A stretch of DNA of 33,577 nt from an uncultured Sphingomonas sp. (GTDB taxonomy: Bacteria > Pseudomonadota > Alphaproteobacteria > Sphingomonadales > Sphingomonadaceae): positions 1 through 33,577 of the forward strand of contig NZ_CAMLDL010000021.1 in assembly GCF_946478955.1 (NCBI RefSeq), in the 5' to 3' direction. Made by a program: the position numbers and the translations under genes. The notes beneath the pieces are model-generated. The model saw only the letters and a program-made list of their open reading frames with translations, did no database searches and was not told the DNA's origin. Shown here piece by piece: positions 1-8,515 of this stretch; the stretch's first letter is position 1, and each line of letters begins with the position of its first letter.

Positions 1-482
1 AGGTTGCGAACAAGCTTCATCGTGCCGGTGTGGCAGAAGCGGCAGTTGAGCGTGCAACCGACCTGGCTCGATACGCAGAGTGTGCCGCGATCGGCGTCGG
101 GGATGAAAACCATTTCAAAGTCATGGCCATCATGCGTCTTCAGCAGCCATTTGCGAGTGCCGTCTACCGACACCTGCGCCTCAACCACCTCTGGGCGCGT
201 AATGGCGAACCGGTCGATCAACCAGGGCTTTTGCGCCTTGGCGATATCAGTCATGTCTTCGAAATTGCTGACACCGCGATTGTAAATCCAATGCCAGATC
301 TGCTTGGCGCGCAGCTTGGCCTGTTTCGGATCAAGCCCGGCGGCTTCCAGCGCGTCGCGGATTTCTTGTTTGGGCAGGCCGACCAGCTCGACCTTGCCAT
401 CGGCACGAGGAGACAGCGCGCGCGGGACAGGCACGGGATCGACGGGGCCGGGAATCGGCATCAAGGAAGTATCAGCGCTCAT
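1..482 (-). CDS. rlmN: 23S rRNA (adenine(2503)-C2)-methyltransferase RlmN, N-terminal part (cut by window edge)
   Basis: Radical SAM enzyme that methylates C2 of A2503 in 23S rRNA (and A37 of some tRNAs in this family). The frame opens at an ATG at 482 and runs off the left edge after about 160 residues. Visible parts are the N-terminal accessory domain, including the family-typical stretch KLRAKQIWHWIYNRG near residues 57-71, and then the CX3CX2C cluster motif (CTLNCRFC) close to the edge, which binds the SAM-cleaving 4Fe-4S cluster. The C-terminal half with the second catalytic cysteine is outside the window. The gene lies 27 bases downstream of the IalB-like gene on the same strand, so it may be read from the end of the pilus transcript. 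No terminator is evident between them. Confidence 0.93.
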   Translation of the reverse strand, partial: MSADTSLMPIPGPVDPVPVPRALSPRADGKVELVGLPKQEIRDALEAAGLDPKQAKLRAKQIWHWIYNRGVSNFEDMTDIAKAQKPWLIDRFAITRPEVVEAQVSVDGTRKWLLKTHDGHDFEMVFIPDADRGTLCVSSQVGCTLNCRFCHTGTMKLVRN

Positions 483-509
483 GGTATGCGCGCGCCTTTA
501 CCCATGTTT

Positions 510-1022
510 TCAGCGATTTGCCAGCCTTGCCGCACAGACTGCCGCCGCATCAATGGCAAGCGGCGCGCCGGATAGATCATAGCGGTCCACAAATCGTCCG
601 TAGCCATCGGACCGAGCCTCCACCGCGAAGGTCGGTGCGGTACGCATGGCGGCGATGATTGCCCTCTCCTGGGCGGGCCCGCGGCTCCATGCCATATCCC
701 CGCGCGCAACAAGCAGGAATTTCGCATCGCCCACAGATAATATCACCGATGCATCGGGCCGGGACTGCCGGGAAAGCCGCACGGCAAGTTGGCCGCGGCG
801 TGGTCCGCCTGCGTCAAAGCTGATCCCCGCCCGCGGAACCGATTGCCCACTGCGCTGCGGCGTCAGTGACCTGCTGCCGGCCTCACAACTTTGCCCCTGC
901 ACGAGCACGGCCCATTGACCACGCGCAGTAACGATTTGTGGAGCTGCGAAAGCGGGCGCCGCCAAAACCGCCGATCCCAGGATCAGCGCGGTGACCAGGC
1001 GAGCATCAACACCATGCCGCAC
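510..1022 (-). CDS. IalB-like (invasion associated locus B family) exported protein
   Basis: Predicted 170-residue exported protein. The chosen GTG start gives a clear signal peptide (RHGVDARLVTALILGSAVLA, cleavage after APAFA). The same frame is open much further upstream, to 1301, but that extension lies inside cpaA in another frame and is very arginine-rich, so it is rejected. The mature part has the layout of IalB-type proteins: an early GQWAVL block, one cysteine near each end (GQSCEAG and AAVCAAR), a central LSVGDAKFLL strand segment and a helix AIIAAMRT. IalB proteins are periplasmic and of unknown biochemical function. The start overlaps the 3' end of cpaA by about 40 bases, which implies coupled translation at the end of the Tad operon. 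Family assignment rests on pattern recognition and is moderate. Confidence 0.6.
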   Translation of the reverse strand: MRHGVDARLVTALILGSAVLAAPAFAAPQIVTARGQWAVLVQGQSCEAGSRSLTPQRSGQSVPRAGISFDAGGPRRGQLAVRLSRQSRPDASVILSVGDAKFLLVARGDMAWSRGPAQERAIIAAMRTAPTFAVEARSDGYGRFVDRYDLSGAPLAIDAAAVCAARLANR

Positions 1023-1471
1023 GCGATGGCGATACCGTAGGGAATTCCACCCCGTCGGCGGAAAAGTCGACACTTGTTTCCCCATTGCTCGGCCCATGGC
1101 AACCTTCGTAGGATCAGGATAACGATAGTTTCTAGCCCACCGGCGATGGCAACCGCCACCAGCATTTTCCATCCGCTTTGCAGGTCTAGCCATAGCGCGC
1201 AGGCGGTCAGTAGCTTTATATCGCCGCCGCCCATCCAGCCCCGCGCGAACATGACCGTACCAACGGTTAGAACCAACGCCGCCAGCAGCAGGTTCTGCCA
1301 CAGCGCGGCGGAGGGGCCATGATAGGCAATCGCGACGACCGCGCAGGCCGCAATCAGCATGACCGTGAAATTGCTGATCCGCATCCGCACGGCATCTTCG
1401 AGCGCCGCGACCAGAAGCAAAACCGACAAAGCAATCAACAACCAGACTGGCGCGCCAACTAATAGGTTCAC
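983..1471 (-). CDS. cpaA: CpaA-type prepilin peptidase (A24 family) of the Tad pilus
   Basis: Inner-membrane aspartyl protease that cleaves the leader of Flp and TadE-like prepilins. The 162-residue protein has about five to six hydrophobic segments. It carries both catalytic aspartates of the A24 family: D26 in ALEDAVRMRISN, and D84 in the GGGD-IKL motif (GxGD type). It is short and lacks the N-terminal methylase domain of PilD, as expected for the TadV/CpaA group. The start is GTG and overlaps the stop of the preceding TPR gene by four bases (GTGA), indicating translational coupling. It sits near the distal end of the Tad operon, whereas in Caulobacter cpaA lies directly after the pilin gene. 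Confidence 0.9.
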   Translation of the reverse strand: MNLLVGAPVWLLIALSVLLLVAALEDAVRMRISNFTVMLIAACAVVAIAYHGPSAALWQNLLLAALVLTVGTVMFARGWMGGGDIKLLTACALWLDLQSGWKMLVAVAIAGGLETIVILILRRLPWAEQWGNKCRLFRRRGGIPYGIAIACGMVLMLAWSPR

Positions 1472-2280
1472 TTTGCCCCCTCTACCGAAGCCAGATTGGC
1501 CGCCGCCCGAGCATTCCAGCGACTCTTGAGTTCAATGGCCTGTGCAAAGGCCGCGCGGGCGCGACCCGCATCGCCCTCCGCCTGCGCGACGACGCCTGCG
1601 TCGTTAAGCCGCGCCGCATAGCCCTCATCCGTCTCACCCGACATCCGAACCGGAAGGCCGGCCTGCGTCGCGGCGCGTGCAAGTTCAATATTCGCCGCAA
1701 GCCGGGGCAGGTTGGGGTTGATAGCCGCCGCCTGGTCAAAAGCCGTGACGGCGTCCGCCCACCGTCCCTGAAGCATGAATGACCAACCGCGGTTATTGGC
1801 CACTTCGGCACGGCCGGGCGATAGTTGGTCGGCGCGCGCATAAGCCGCGCTTGCTTCATCCCATCGTCCGTCACCATCGGCCGCAACGCCGCGCGCGTTC
1901 CACGCTCGCCATCCGGCACCGCTGGCCCGCGTCGCGCGATCAAGCAGCGCGACCGCCTGCGCCTGCCGGCCGAGCTTCAAGGCGGAAATTCCCGCCCGCT
2001 CCAGTAACAATGCTTCATCAGGATGGGCACGCAGCAGGAGGTCATAGCTTGCCAGCGCCTGCACAAATTCGCCGCGCGCGTAGGACAGATCGGCCATCAA
2101 CCGATCAACCGCTTCACCCTTGGCACCTGCATTGATGGACGCGGCGATCATCGCCTTGGCCTGGTCAAGCCGGCCTGCCTCAATGGCGTGAGCCGCGCCC
2201 GACAATGACGGTTCTGCCACCGGCGGGCTGCCGATAACCACCGGGTCGGACAGCATCAGGGCGAAGGCAGCAATGAACAT
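1468..2280 (-). CDS. TPR-repeat protein of the Tad locus (TadD-like, second copy)
   Basis: Predicted 270-residue protein with an N-terminal hydrophobic stretch (MFIAAFALML) that may be a short signal peptide or anchor. It is followed by consecutive tetratricopeptide repeats from about residue 25 to 265, with recognisable units such as GEFVQALASYDLLLRAHPDE, DEASAAYARADQLSPGRAEV and ADAVTAFDQAAAINPNLPRL. TPR proteins in Tad loci (TadD) help assemble or localise the secretin. The start ATG overlaps the stop of the upstream TPR lipoprotein by one base (TGATG), and the stop overlaps the cpaA start. No enzymatic motif is visible. The exact partner is unknown, and assignment as TadD-like is from repeats and context. 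Confidence 0.8.
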   Translation of the reverse strand: MFIAAFALMLSDPVVIGSPPVAEPSLSGAAHAIEAGRLDQAKAMIAASINAGAKGEAVDRLMADLSYARGEFVQALASYDLLLRAHPDEALLLERAGISALKLGRQAQAVALLDRATRASGAGWRAWNARGVAADGDGRWDEASAAYARADQLSPGRAEVANNRGWSFMLQGRWADAVTAFDQAAAINPNLPRLAANIELARAATQAGLPVRMSGETDEGYAARLNDAGVVAQAEGDAGRARAAFAQAIELKSRWNARAAANLASVEGAK

Positions 2281-3248
2281 CAGGCGTCGGGGCGCAGCGC
2301 CCGATCAATTGCAGCGTCACGGCCTAGCAACACCGTGAGGCGCGCACCCGCGCCCGGCAGCCTTTCCAGGCGGAATCCGAATTGCGCCGCAATCCTTTCT
2401 GCCCGCGCCCTGTCTATGGCGCCATATTGGATCGCGCTTTGAGCCCGTGTCGCCGGCGCGTTGCCAATCGCTGCGCCGCGAATACCACGCAATGCCAGAT
2501 AATCGCGTGTTCGCGCCGCCAAGCCCTGCGAACGCGCGGCGTTAAGCAGCACTACTGGCGATGCCGGTTTTGCCTCGAAACGAAACGTCGTGGCGCTAGC
2601 CGATCGCGAAACGAGCTTCGCCTCCCATCGCGGCTCAGGCCGTGTCACCAATTCCACCTCGGCCAGCGACATTCGGATCAGCTTGGGCCCCGACATCGGC
2701 GGCCCAGCATCAACAGGAACCGCCGCCGACGCTTCGCGCATCGCCACCTGCGTGACGGGCTGCACTGGCATCGGCGGCGGCGGCAGCACGGCGACCGAAT
2801 TGGGCACCGGAACCTGCGTCTCGGGGGTGACGCTGATTGCGGAAATTTCGGCCGTGACCCGTGCGGCTTCCCTGACCTCACCCTGATCGGTGAGCGACTG
2901 GGCAAATTGCGAGTAAATTGCTGAATCCTTGGGCTGCGCGGCGAGCGCCAGCTCATACTGCTTTCGGGACAAATCATGTCTGCCCATGCGGTCATAGCTG
3001 GCGGCAAGGCCGAGCATTGCATCGACATTCGCCGGATCTTCGCGAAGTGCCTTACGATACGCCTCTTGCGCCAATCCGACATTGTCCAGCGCCAGTTGCG
3101 CATTGCCCTCGGCAACGCGCGCGATTGCGGTCAACTGTCCGGGCGCAAGGTCCGATTTGATCGGCCGAATATCAACGGTCTGGGTCGCACATGCCGCCAG
3201 CAAAACCGTGCCAATCAGGGCAATCCCCGCGTTGCGTTTCATTACCAT
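2280..3248 (-). CDS. tadD: TadD-like TPR lipoprotein with C-terminal LytR_C-type domain
   Basis: Predicted 322-residue lipoprotein. The N-terminus has a signal sequence with lipobox LLAAC (Cys20). Two to three TPR units occupy about residues 42-120 (GLAQEAYRKALREDPANVDA, HDLSRKQYELALAAQPKDSA). A proline-rich linker spans roughly 145-185. The C-terminal part (about 231-312; VVLLNAARSQGLAARTRDYL, then IGNA and LTVLLGRDA) matches the pattern of the LytR C-terminal domain, best known from cell-wall-related proteins. In Tad systems the TPR lipoprotein TadD acts with the secretin. The extra LytR_C-like domain may contact peptidoglycan or another envelope component, which is inference. It begins two bases after the tadC stop; ATGs at 3248 and 3242 are both possible starts. 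Confidence 0.82.
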   Translation of the reverse strand: MVMKRNAGIALIGTVLLAACATQTVDIRPIKSDLAPGQLTAIARVAEGNAQLALDNVGLAQEAYRKALREDPANVDAMLGLAASYDRMGRHDLSRKQYELALAAQPKDSAIYSQFAQSLTDQGEVREAARVTAEISAISVTPETQVPVPNSVAVLPPPPMPVQPVTQVAMREASAAVPVDAGPPMSGPKLIRMSLAEVELVTRPEPRWEAKLVSRSASATTFRFEAKPASPVVLLNAARSQGLAARTRDYLALRGIRGAAIGNAPATRAQSAIQYGAIDRARAERIAAQFGFRLERLPGAGARLTVLLGRDAAIDRALRPDA

Positions 3249-3249
3249 C

Positions 3250-4239
3250 TTATCCGCCCCCCTTCAGTGCAGGAATCAGAACTCGGATTGTGCGAATGAC
3301 CGCCGGCAGCATCAGCACGCCGATCATCACCGGCAGCATGCAGGTGACCAGCGGAATGGACAGTAGAACCGGCAGACGGTGCGCCTTTTCCTCTGCGCGC
3401 ATGCGCCGCCGTTCGCGCATTTCCCCCGCATAGGTCCGCAGCGTCTGCCCGACGGATGAGCCCAGTTTATGGCTTTGGATCAGCAGCGTGGCGAACGCGC
3501 GAATTTCGTCGGCGCCCGCGCGGTCGGCCATTCGCCGAAGAGCATCTTCCTGGCTACGCCCGGCGCGAAGCTCCAGCACCACGGCGCCAAATTGCTCGGC
3601 CAGCAGAGGATGCGAACGAGTCATTTCCATGCCGACGCGGCTGAACGCCGCTTCCAGGCCGAGCCCCGCCTCAACACAGACGAGCATGAGGTCGAGGGCA
3701 TCGGGAAATCCATTGATCAGCTCGCGCTGACGCCGCGCCGCCTTGGCGCGAATGAACAGAGACGGCAGATACAGACCCAGGCTCGCCGCGACGATGCCGT
3801 ATAGGCACATTTTGATGAAAGACGGTGCATTGCCGCCTGCCCAAATGGCCGCAAACATCAGCAACGGCAGGCCGATCACCATCGCGAGTCTGATCAGGCT
3901 ATAGATGCGCGGCGCAGATTCGCTGCGATAGCCCGCGGACACCAGCCGGCTACGCAGAGTCGCGTCTTTCGTGTCGACCAGCGGAATCCCGGCATCTTCA
4001 ATCCGGCGGACCAGCGATACCCAGGTTCCATGTGCGTCATGGGTCCGAAGTCCAATCGGCTGTTCCAGCGCCTCAGGACCAAAGGCGGCCTGACCGCCAG
4101 CATCGCTGACGAGGCGCTGTTGCAGTTCGCGCCGCTCCGCGATTTTCAGCGTCACACCATAGGCGACCGCTGCCACCGCCAGGAACAGCAGCACCAGCAG
4201 CGCGATACGAATGGCATCGTTGGCGAGAAGGTCAGTCAT
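3250..4239 (-). CDS. tadC: Tad pilus inner-membrane platform protein TadC
   Basis: Type II secretion system F-domain protein, 329 residues. It has an N-terminal membrane segment (IALLVLLFLAVAAVAYGV), a pair of helices around residues 117-160 and a C-terminal hydrophobic pair ending at LPAVIRTIRVLIPAL. The cytoplasmic F domain contains the typical LDLMLVCVEAGLGLEAAFSRV and ELRAGRSQEDALRRMADR blocks. Together with TadB it forms the platform on which the ATPase TadA acts during Flp polymerisation. It lies four bases downstream of tadB and directly upstream of the TPR lipoprotein gene. Length and order match other alphaproteobacterial Tad loci. Confidence 0.93.
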   Translation of the reverse strand: MTDLLANDAIRIALLVLLFLAVAAVAYGVTLKIAERRELQQRLVSDAGGQAAFGPEALEQPIGLRTHDAHGTWVSLVRRIEDAGIPLVDTKDATLRSRLVSAGYRSESAPRIYSLIRLAMVIGLPLLMFAAIWAGGNAPSFIKMCLYGIVAASLGLYLPSLFIRAKAARRQRELINGFPDALDLMLVCVEAGLGLEAAFSRVGMEMTRSHPLLAEQFGAVVLELRAGRSQEDALRRMADRAGADEIRAFATLLIQSHKLGSSVGQTLRTYAGEMRERRRMRAEEKAHRLPVLLSIPLVTCMLPVMIGVLMLPAVIRTIRVLIPALKGGG

Positions 4240-4243
4240 CGCG

Positions 4244-5245
4244 TCATACCTTCAGGTCAATCATGCGCCGGATCGCGTAGAACCCGACGGCGTAAAGGAT
4301 CAGCAAACCCACAAACCCCGGAACGAACGCCGGATCATCGGCAACATCGAGGTAGAAACTCGGGTTCGACAGGAAGAGCATGGAAAAGGCGAAGATCGGC
4401 AGCCCGGTCAGCATGGTTGCGGTCATTCGCCCTTCGCTGGACAGGGCCCTAACCTTCAACATCATCGATTGGCGCTCACGGATGACCTTGCTGAGGTTTT
4501 CAAGGATTTCGGCAAGATTGCCACCCGTTTCGTTTTGCACCGACAGGCTAACCACGAACATGCGCATATCATCCAGATCCCAACGATCTGCCATCCCCGC
4601 CAACGCGTCACGCAGGTCTGCGCCATAGGTGACTTCGTCAACTACCAATCCGAATTGGCTGCCAATCGGATCGGGCATTTCGACCGTCAGCAGATCGAGC
4701 GCAGCGGCCACCGGATGCCCGGCGCGCAGACCACGGACAAACACGTCAAGTGCTACTGGAAATTGGTCTTCCATCTTTTTGCGCATCCGCGCCGCCCGGG
4801 TCTGGAAAAACAGAATCGGGATGAAGGTGCCGACAACCACTGAAAAAGTTGCGACCATTACCACTCGGCCAAAACCAAAGCTGTTCCCGGTCAGCAAGGC
4901 CAGCATCAGGATCAGCAAAAAAATCATGATCGGCGCGATGGTCAGGGCCAGCAACAGTCGTCCGGTCTGTGCCTCAACGCCGGACGCCATCAGCATTTTT
5001 TCGAGTTTCCGCGCCGGCGCGACCATGAATGAGGGAAGGCCCGCCGGAAGTGAAGTCGTCCGCCGCCGCAATATCTGCATCACATCGCTGCGTGATACAC
5101 CGCGACCGATCAGATCCAGGCGCTTGTTGATCGCCTGGCCTTCAATGCGGCGGCCGACCATCGCGGTCACGACCCGTTCGACCGCGAACGCAACGGCGGC
5201 GAAGATCACCACCAGCACCAGCGCCTTTAACCAAGCGGCGGTCAC
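4244..5245 (-). CDS. tadB: Tad pilus inner-membrane platform protein TadB
   Basis: Type II secretion system F-domain protein, 333 residues, the partner of TadC in the inner-membrane platform. There is an N-terminal transmembrane segment (ALVLVVIFAAVAFAVERVV), a central pair of helices (LLALTIAPIMIFLLILML and VVMVATFSVVVGTFIPILFF) and a C-terminal pair. The F-domain core shows FPVALDVFVRGLRAGHPVAA and VSLSVQNETGGNLAEILENL, characteristic of TadB. The start codon is GTG and overlaps the cpaF stop (GTGA), suggesting coupled translation and a fixed ratio of platform protein to ATPase. Confidence 0.93.
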   Translation of the reverse strand: MTAAWLKALVLVVIFAAVAFAVERVVTAMVGRRIEGQAINKRLDLIGRGVSRSDVMQILRRRTTSLPAGLPSFMVAPARKLEKMLMASGVEAQTGRLLLALTIAPIMIFLLILMLALLTGNSFGFGRVVMVATFSVVVGTFIPILFFQTRAARMRKKMEDQFPVALDVFVRGLRAGHPVAAALDLLTVEMPDPIGSQFGLVVDEVTYGADLRDALAGMADRWDLDDMRMFVVSLSVQNETGGNLAEILENLSKVIRERQSMMLKVRALSSEGRMTATMLTGLPIFAFSMLFLSNPSFYLDVADDPAFVPGFVGLLILYAVGFYAIRRMIDLKV

Positions 5246-6636
5246 GCTTCGAAATTCCGGTCAGGACGGAACAGGTCCGGCGACAGGCTGACACCATGCG
5301 ACAGGACCTGGTTCAGGAAACGCGGACGGATGCCCGTGGCTTCAAACTTGCCCTGCACCGTACCATCACCGCCCACGCCGGTCTGACGGAAGCGGAAAAT
5401 TTCCTGCATGGTGATGACATCACCCTCCATGCCACTGAGCTCCGACAGGCTAAGCAAGCGGCGGCGGCCATCGCTGAGGCGGCCTACCTGCACCACAACA
5501 TTCAGCGCCGAGGCGATCTGCCCGCGAGCGGACCGCGCCGGAATGTCGACGCCTGACATGCCGATCATCTGTTCGACGCGTGACAGGGAGTCGCGCGGCG
5601 TGTTGGCGTGGACCGTGGTCATTGACCCATCATGCCCGGTGTTCATGGCCTGCAACATGTCGAAGGCTTCACCAGCACGGACTTCCCCGACGATAATTCG
5701 GTCCGGCCGCATACGCAGGGCATTCTTGACCAGATCGCGCTGCAGTATCTCGCCCTTACCCTCGATATTGGCGGGCCGCGTTTCAAGCCGGGCGACATGA
5801 TCCTGTTGAAGCTGAAGCTCCGCCGAATCCTCGATCGTCACAATGCGCTCGCGATTGTCGATGAAGGCCGACATGGCGTTGAGCATGGTGGTTTTGCCGG
5901 AGCCGGTGCCGCCGGAGATCAGGATATTGAGCCGGGCATGAACCACGGCCTTGAGCACCTCCGCAACCTGTTCGGGAACCGATCCTATTTCCACCAGCCG
6001 GGCCATGCTGATTGGCACCTTGGCGAATTTGCGGATCGACAGAAGCGCACCGTCGAGGGCGAGCGGCGGCACCACGGCGTTGACGCGGCTGCCATCGGCA
6101 AGGCGGGCATCGACCAAAGGCGAGCTTTCATCGACGCGCCGGCCAACCGCAGACACGATCTTCTGGATGATGCGTAGAAGGTGTTTATCATCCTTGAACC
6201 GCACCGCTGACGCTTCCAGGATGCCATAGCGTTCCACGAACACATGATCCGGCCCATTCACCAGAATGTCGGTGATGGTGGGGTCTTTCAAAAGCGGTTC
6301 GAGCGGTCCTAGGCCCAACAATTCGTCGAGCACGTCGTCGACCAGTTGTTTCCGCTCGGCCAGGTTAAGGGCATGGCGCTGCTTCGACAGCTCTTCCATG
6401 ACGATGTCGCCAACTTCGTCTTCAATCTGCGCCCGGCTCATCTTTTCCAGCGCCGCGAGATTGATAAGTTCAAGCAGCCGCTGGTGAAGTTCGACTTTCA
6501 AGTCCGTATGGGCGCTGTTGGCGGCGAATGCCCCGGCGTCGCCGGTCGTCACCAGCCGGCGCTGCTCCTCATTCCGTTCAGCGACCTGTTCGGTCTCGAC
6601 GGGTGCCTGTTCGGCAGGTTTGCGAATTTGCCACAT
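5242..6636 (-). CDS. cpaF: Tad pilus assembly ATPase TadA/CpaF
   Basis: Secretion ATPase of the VirB11/PulE superfamily that powers Flp pilus extension (and, in CpaF-type systems, retraction). The 464-residue protein has an N-terminal domain with [18 protein letters not shown] (about 121-138). The Walker A motif is GGTGSGKTT (242-250), the Walker B region RIIVGEVR lies at 313-320, and the His box [10 protein letters not shown] at about 341-350. All key ATPase residues are present. It acts at the cytoplasmic face with TadB and TadC. The gene starts four bases after the cpaE stop and overlaps tadB by four bases. Confidence 0.96.
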   Translation of the reverse strand: MWQIRKPAEQAPVETEQVAERNEEQRRLVTTGDAGAFAANSAHTDLKVELHQRLLELINLAALEKMSRAQIEDEVGDIVMEELSKQRHALNLAERKQLVDDVLDELLGLGPLEPLLKDPTITDILVNGPDHVFVERYGILEASAVRFKDDKHLLRIIQKIVSAVGRRVDESSPLVDARLADGSRVNAVVPPLALDGALLSIRKFAKVPISMARLVEIGSVPEQVAEVLKAVVHARLNILISGGTGSGKTTMLNAMSAFIDNRERIVTIEDSAELQLQQDHVARLETRPANIEGKGEILQRDLVKNALRMRPDRIIVGEVRAGEAFDMLQAMNTGHDGSMTTVHANTPRDSLSRVEQMIGMSGVDIPARSARGQIASALNVVVQVGRLSDGRRRLLSLSELSGMEGDVITMQEIFRFRQTGVGGDGTVQGKFEATGIRPRFLNQVLSHGVSLSPDLFRPDRNFEA

Positions 6637-6639
6637 ATT

Positions 6640-7839
6640 TTAATGCTCCAGACCGAGTGCGGACGCGAGCCCCTGGTCCAGGGCAGCCAGATCCTTGCCG
6701 AGCAGGCTCTTGCGCTTGATCGCTTCGACCGGAACACCGTGGTCGATCGCCTTGCTCATCAATTCATGTTCGTTGCAGATGGTGAACGACACCGGCCGAT
6801 GAAGAACGCGCTCGGCATCGGCGGTGCTGATATTTTTGAACAATCCCTTTTCCACTCGATTGACGATCACCCGGACGTCGAGATTGTGCATGCCCTGGGA
6901 ATCCAGCAGGTCGAGTTGTCGCCGCGCGCGGTTCAGGCTGGGCACCCGCAGTTCGGTGACCATCAACACCAGGTCCGATCGCGCGAGCAGTGACAGTGAC
7001 CAGTTGGTCCAGTTCATCGGAAGATCGATGAACAGCGTACCGAATTCGGTCGCAGCGGCGTCGACCACCGACATCAATTGATCGCTGCTCATCGATTCCA
7101 GCGGCATGATTTCGCGCGGTGCGGCGACGACCTGCAAACCACTAGGGTGCGGCGATGCAACCGAACGGATAAGCTCACCATCCAGCCTTTTGCCGGCCTC
7201 CAGCAAATCGGCAAATGTCAGCTTCGGCTGCAGGCCAAGCTGGAAGGCGGAATCACCAAATTGGAGATCAAGGTCGAGCAGGCATGCCTGCCGTCCACGC
7301 GCGACTTCACCAGCGGCAAAGCGGGTTGCTGCCTGGGACAACAAGGCAGTCGCGCCGACCCCGCCTTCGCTTTTGATGATCGTCACGATCCGTTGTCGGT
7401 CCGCGCGGGCGCGGGCACCGGCCGACTGGTTAAGGCGGCGGATGGGGTCGAGCGCGGTTTCCAGTTCAGAAATCGCCAGCGGGAGCGGCACGACGTCATG
7501 TGCGCCAGCGCGGACCAGCTCGCGCACCAACGCAAGTGATGGGTCAAATGACGCCGCGATCAACGGGACTGGACCGGTTGCGAGCCGCTTGAACCGCTCG
7601 ATAGATATGGGATTGTCGCTGGCGACCTGAACCACCGCCGCCGCTGCGCCGTCCAATATGGCCGGGTCAATCGGATTGGCCAAATCGACAATCACGAGGT
7701 CGAGCGGAAAACCAGCCGCCGTCGCACCGACCAGTTCCGATGCCTGACCTTCTACCCCTGTCAGCAGCAGGCGCACCGGCGCGGTGCCGGCATCGGCATG
7801 CCATTGGGCATTGGGTCGATCTGACGAATACATGGTCAT
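6640..7839 (-). CDS. cpaE: Tad pilus localisation ATPase-like protein TadZ/CpaE
   Basis: ParA/MinD-related protein, 399 residues, which in Tad systems places the pilus machinery at the cell pole. An N-terminal receiver-like domain (about 20-135) precedes the ParA-like domain. The P-loop equivalent reads KSEGGVGAT (156-164). Relative to the ParA consensus KGGxGKT, the lysine before GG is Glu and the lysine before T is Ala, so nucleotide binding is probably atypical; atypical Walker A motifs are known in TadZ proteins. LLDLDLQFGD (about 188-197) matches the switch I/Walker A' region, and FIDLPMNW matches the Walker B strand. A GAGG Shine-Dalgarno lies five bases before the ATG at 7839. It is seven bases downstream of the second TadE-like gene. 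Confidence 0.88.
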   Translation of the reverse strand: MTMYSSDRPNAQWHADAGTAPVRLLLTGVEGQASELVGATAAGFPLDLVIVDLANPIDPAILDGAAAAVVQVASDNPISIERFKRLATGPVPLIAASFDPSLALVRELVRAGAHDVVPLPLAISELETALDPIRRLNQSAGARARADRQRIVTIIKSEGGVGATALLSQAATRFAAGEVARGRQACLLDLDLQFGDSAFQLGLQPKLTFADLLEAGKRLDGELIRSVASPHPSGLQVVAAPREIMPLESMSSDQLMSVVDAAATEFGTLFIDLPMNWTNWSLSLLARSDLVLMVTELRVPSLNRARRQLDLLDSQGMHNLDVRVIVNRVEKGLFKNISTADAERVLHRPVSFTICNEHELMSKAIDHGVPVEAIKRKSLLGKDLAALDQGLASALGLEH

Positions 7840-7846
7840 GGACGCC

Positions 7847-8515
7847 TCAGTTTGAATAATCCCCTGCCGAATCCTCGGCCGGCAGGGTTGTCTGGAATTG
7901 CGGAAGATTGAAGTTTGCCATCAGCATCGATGTGATCGGCTGGAACTGAACACCGGTCAGGGAAACGGTGATCATCGGGGTGATCTGCGGCGCGATTGGA
8001 CCGCCGCCACCTCCGCCGCCACCGCCGCCGCCAGTCACGATGACGTTCCCAGCGGTGCCAAAGCCGCTGCCGGAATAGCGGACTTCGACATTGTCGTCGG
8101 TGATCTTGGGATACATCGCGGTCATCCGGGCGACGAGCAGGTCAAAGGCCGCTTGATCCATCGTGCCGAGATTTGTCGGACACGGAGTGGTCTGGCAGGT
8201 GCAGCCATCCGATTGGCGGCAGCGCACAACGCCCAGCGCAGCGGCAGGAATGGTGTCGCCGCTTTTCAGCGCGGTCCCGCCCGCCGTGTTACCGACATAA
8301 TCTTGCGAAATCAGGCCGGGCGCGAGGTTGGTCGTGACGGCCGCGAACCGTGCGCCCATCTGGGTCGCCTTTTGCGCCTCATTCATTTCCCACATCCACC
8401 GCCCGGCATCGATGATCCCCAGCAGCAGCATGAGGAACAGCGGCAAGACCATCGCAAATTCCGCGGCGCTGGCGCCGCTCGAATTGCGGACGAAGGAAGG
8501 AAGGCGGCTCATCAT
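7847..8515 (-). CDS. TadE-family pseudopilin with internal poly-glycine run
   Basis: Predicted 222-residue minor pseudopilin. The N-terminus has the TadE signature SSGASAAEFAMVLPLFLMLL, with the Glu at the position used by prepilin peptidases after a Gly cleavage site, followed by a single hydrophobic helix (about 18-40). The rest is predicted periplasmic, with a Cys-containing segment (CRQSDGCTCQTTPC). An uninterrupted run of 11 glycines encoded by CCG/CCA-type repeats around 8005-8036 probably acts as a flexible linker. TadE/TadF-type pseudopilins are needed for pilus assembly. Its ATG overlaps the stop of the upstream tadE gene (ATGA). Confidence 0.85.
   Translation of the reverse strand: MMSRLPSFVRNSSGASAAEFAMVLPLFLMLLLGIIDAGRWMWEMNEAQKATQMGARFAAVTTNLAPGLISQDYVGNTAGGTALKSGDTIPAAALGVVRCRQSDGCTCQTTPCPTNLGTMDQAAFDLLVARMTAMYPKITDDNVEVRYSGSGFGTAGNVIVTGGGGGGGGGGGPIAPQITPMITVSLTGVQFQPITSMLMANFNLPQFQTTLPAEDSAGDYSN

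Noticed and set aside
510..1301. Long 263-codon version of the IalB-like gene
   Set aside because: The first 93 codons overlap cpaA in another frame and have no signal peptide or family match. The GTG at 1022 gives a good signal peptide.
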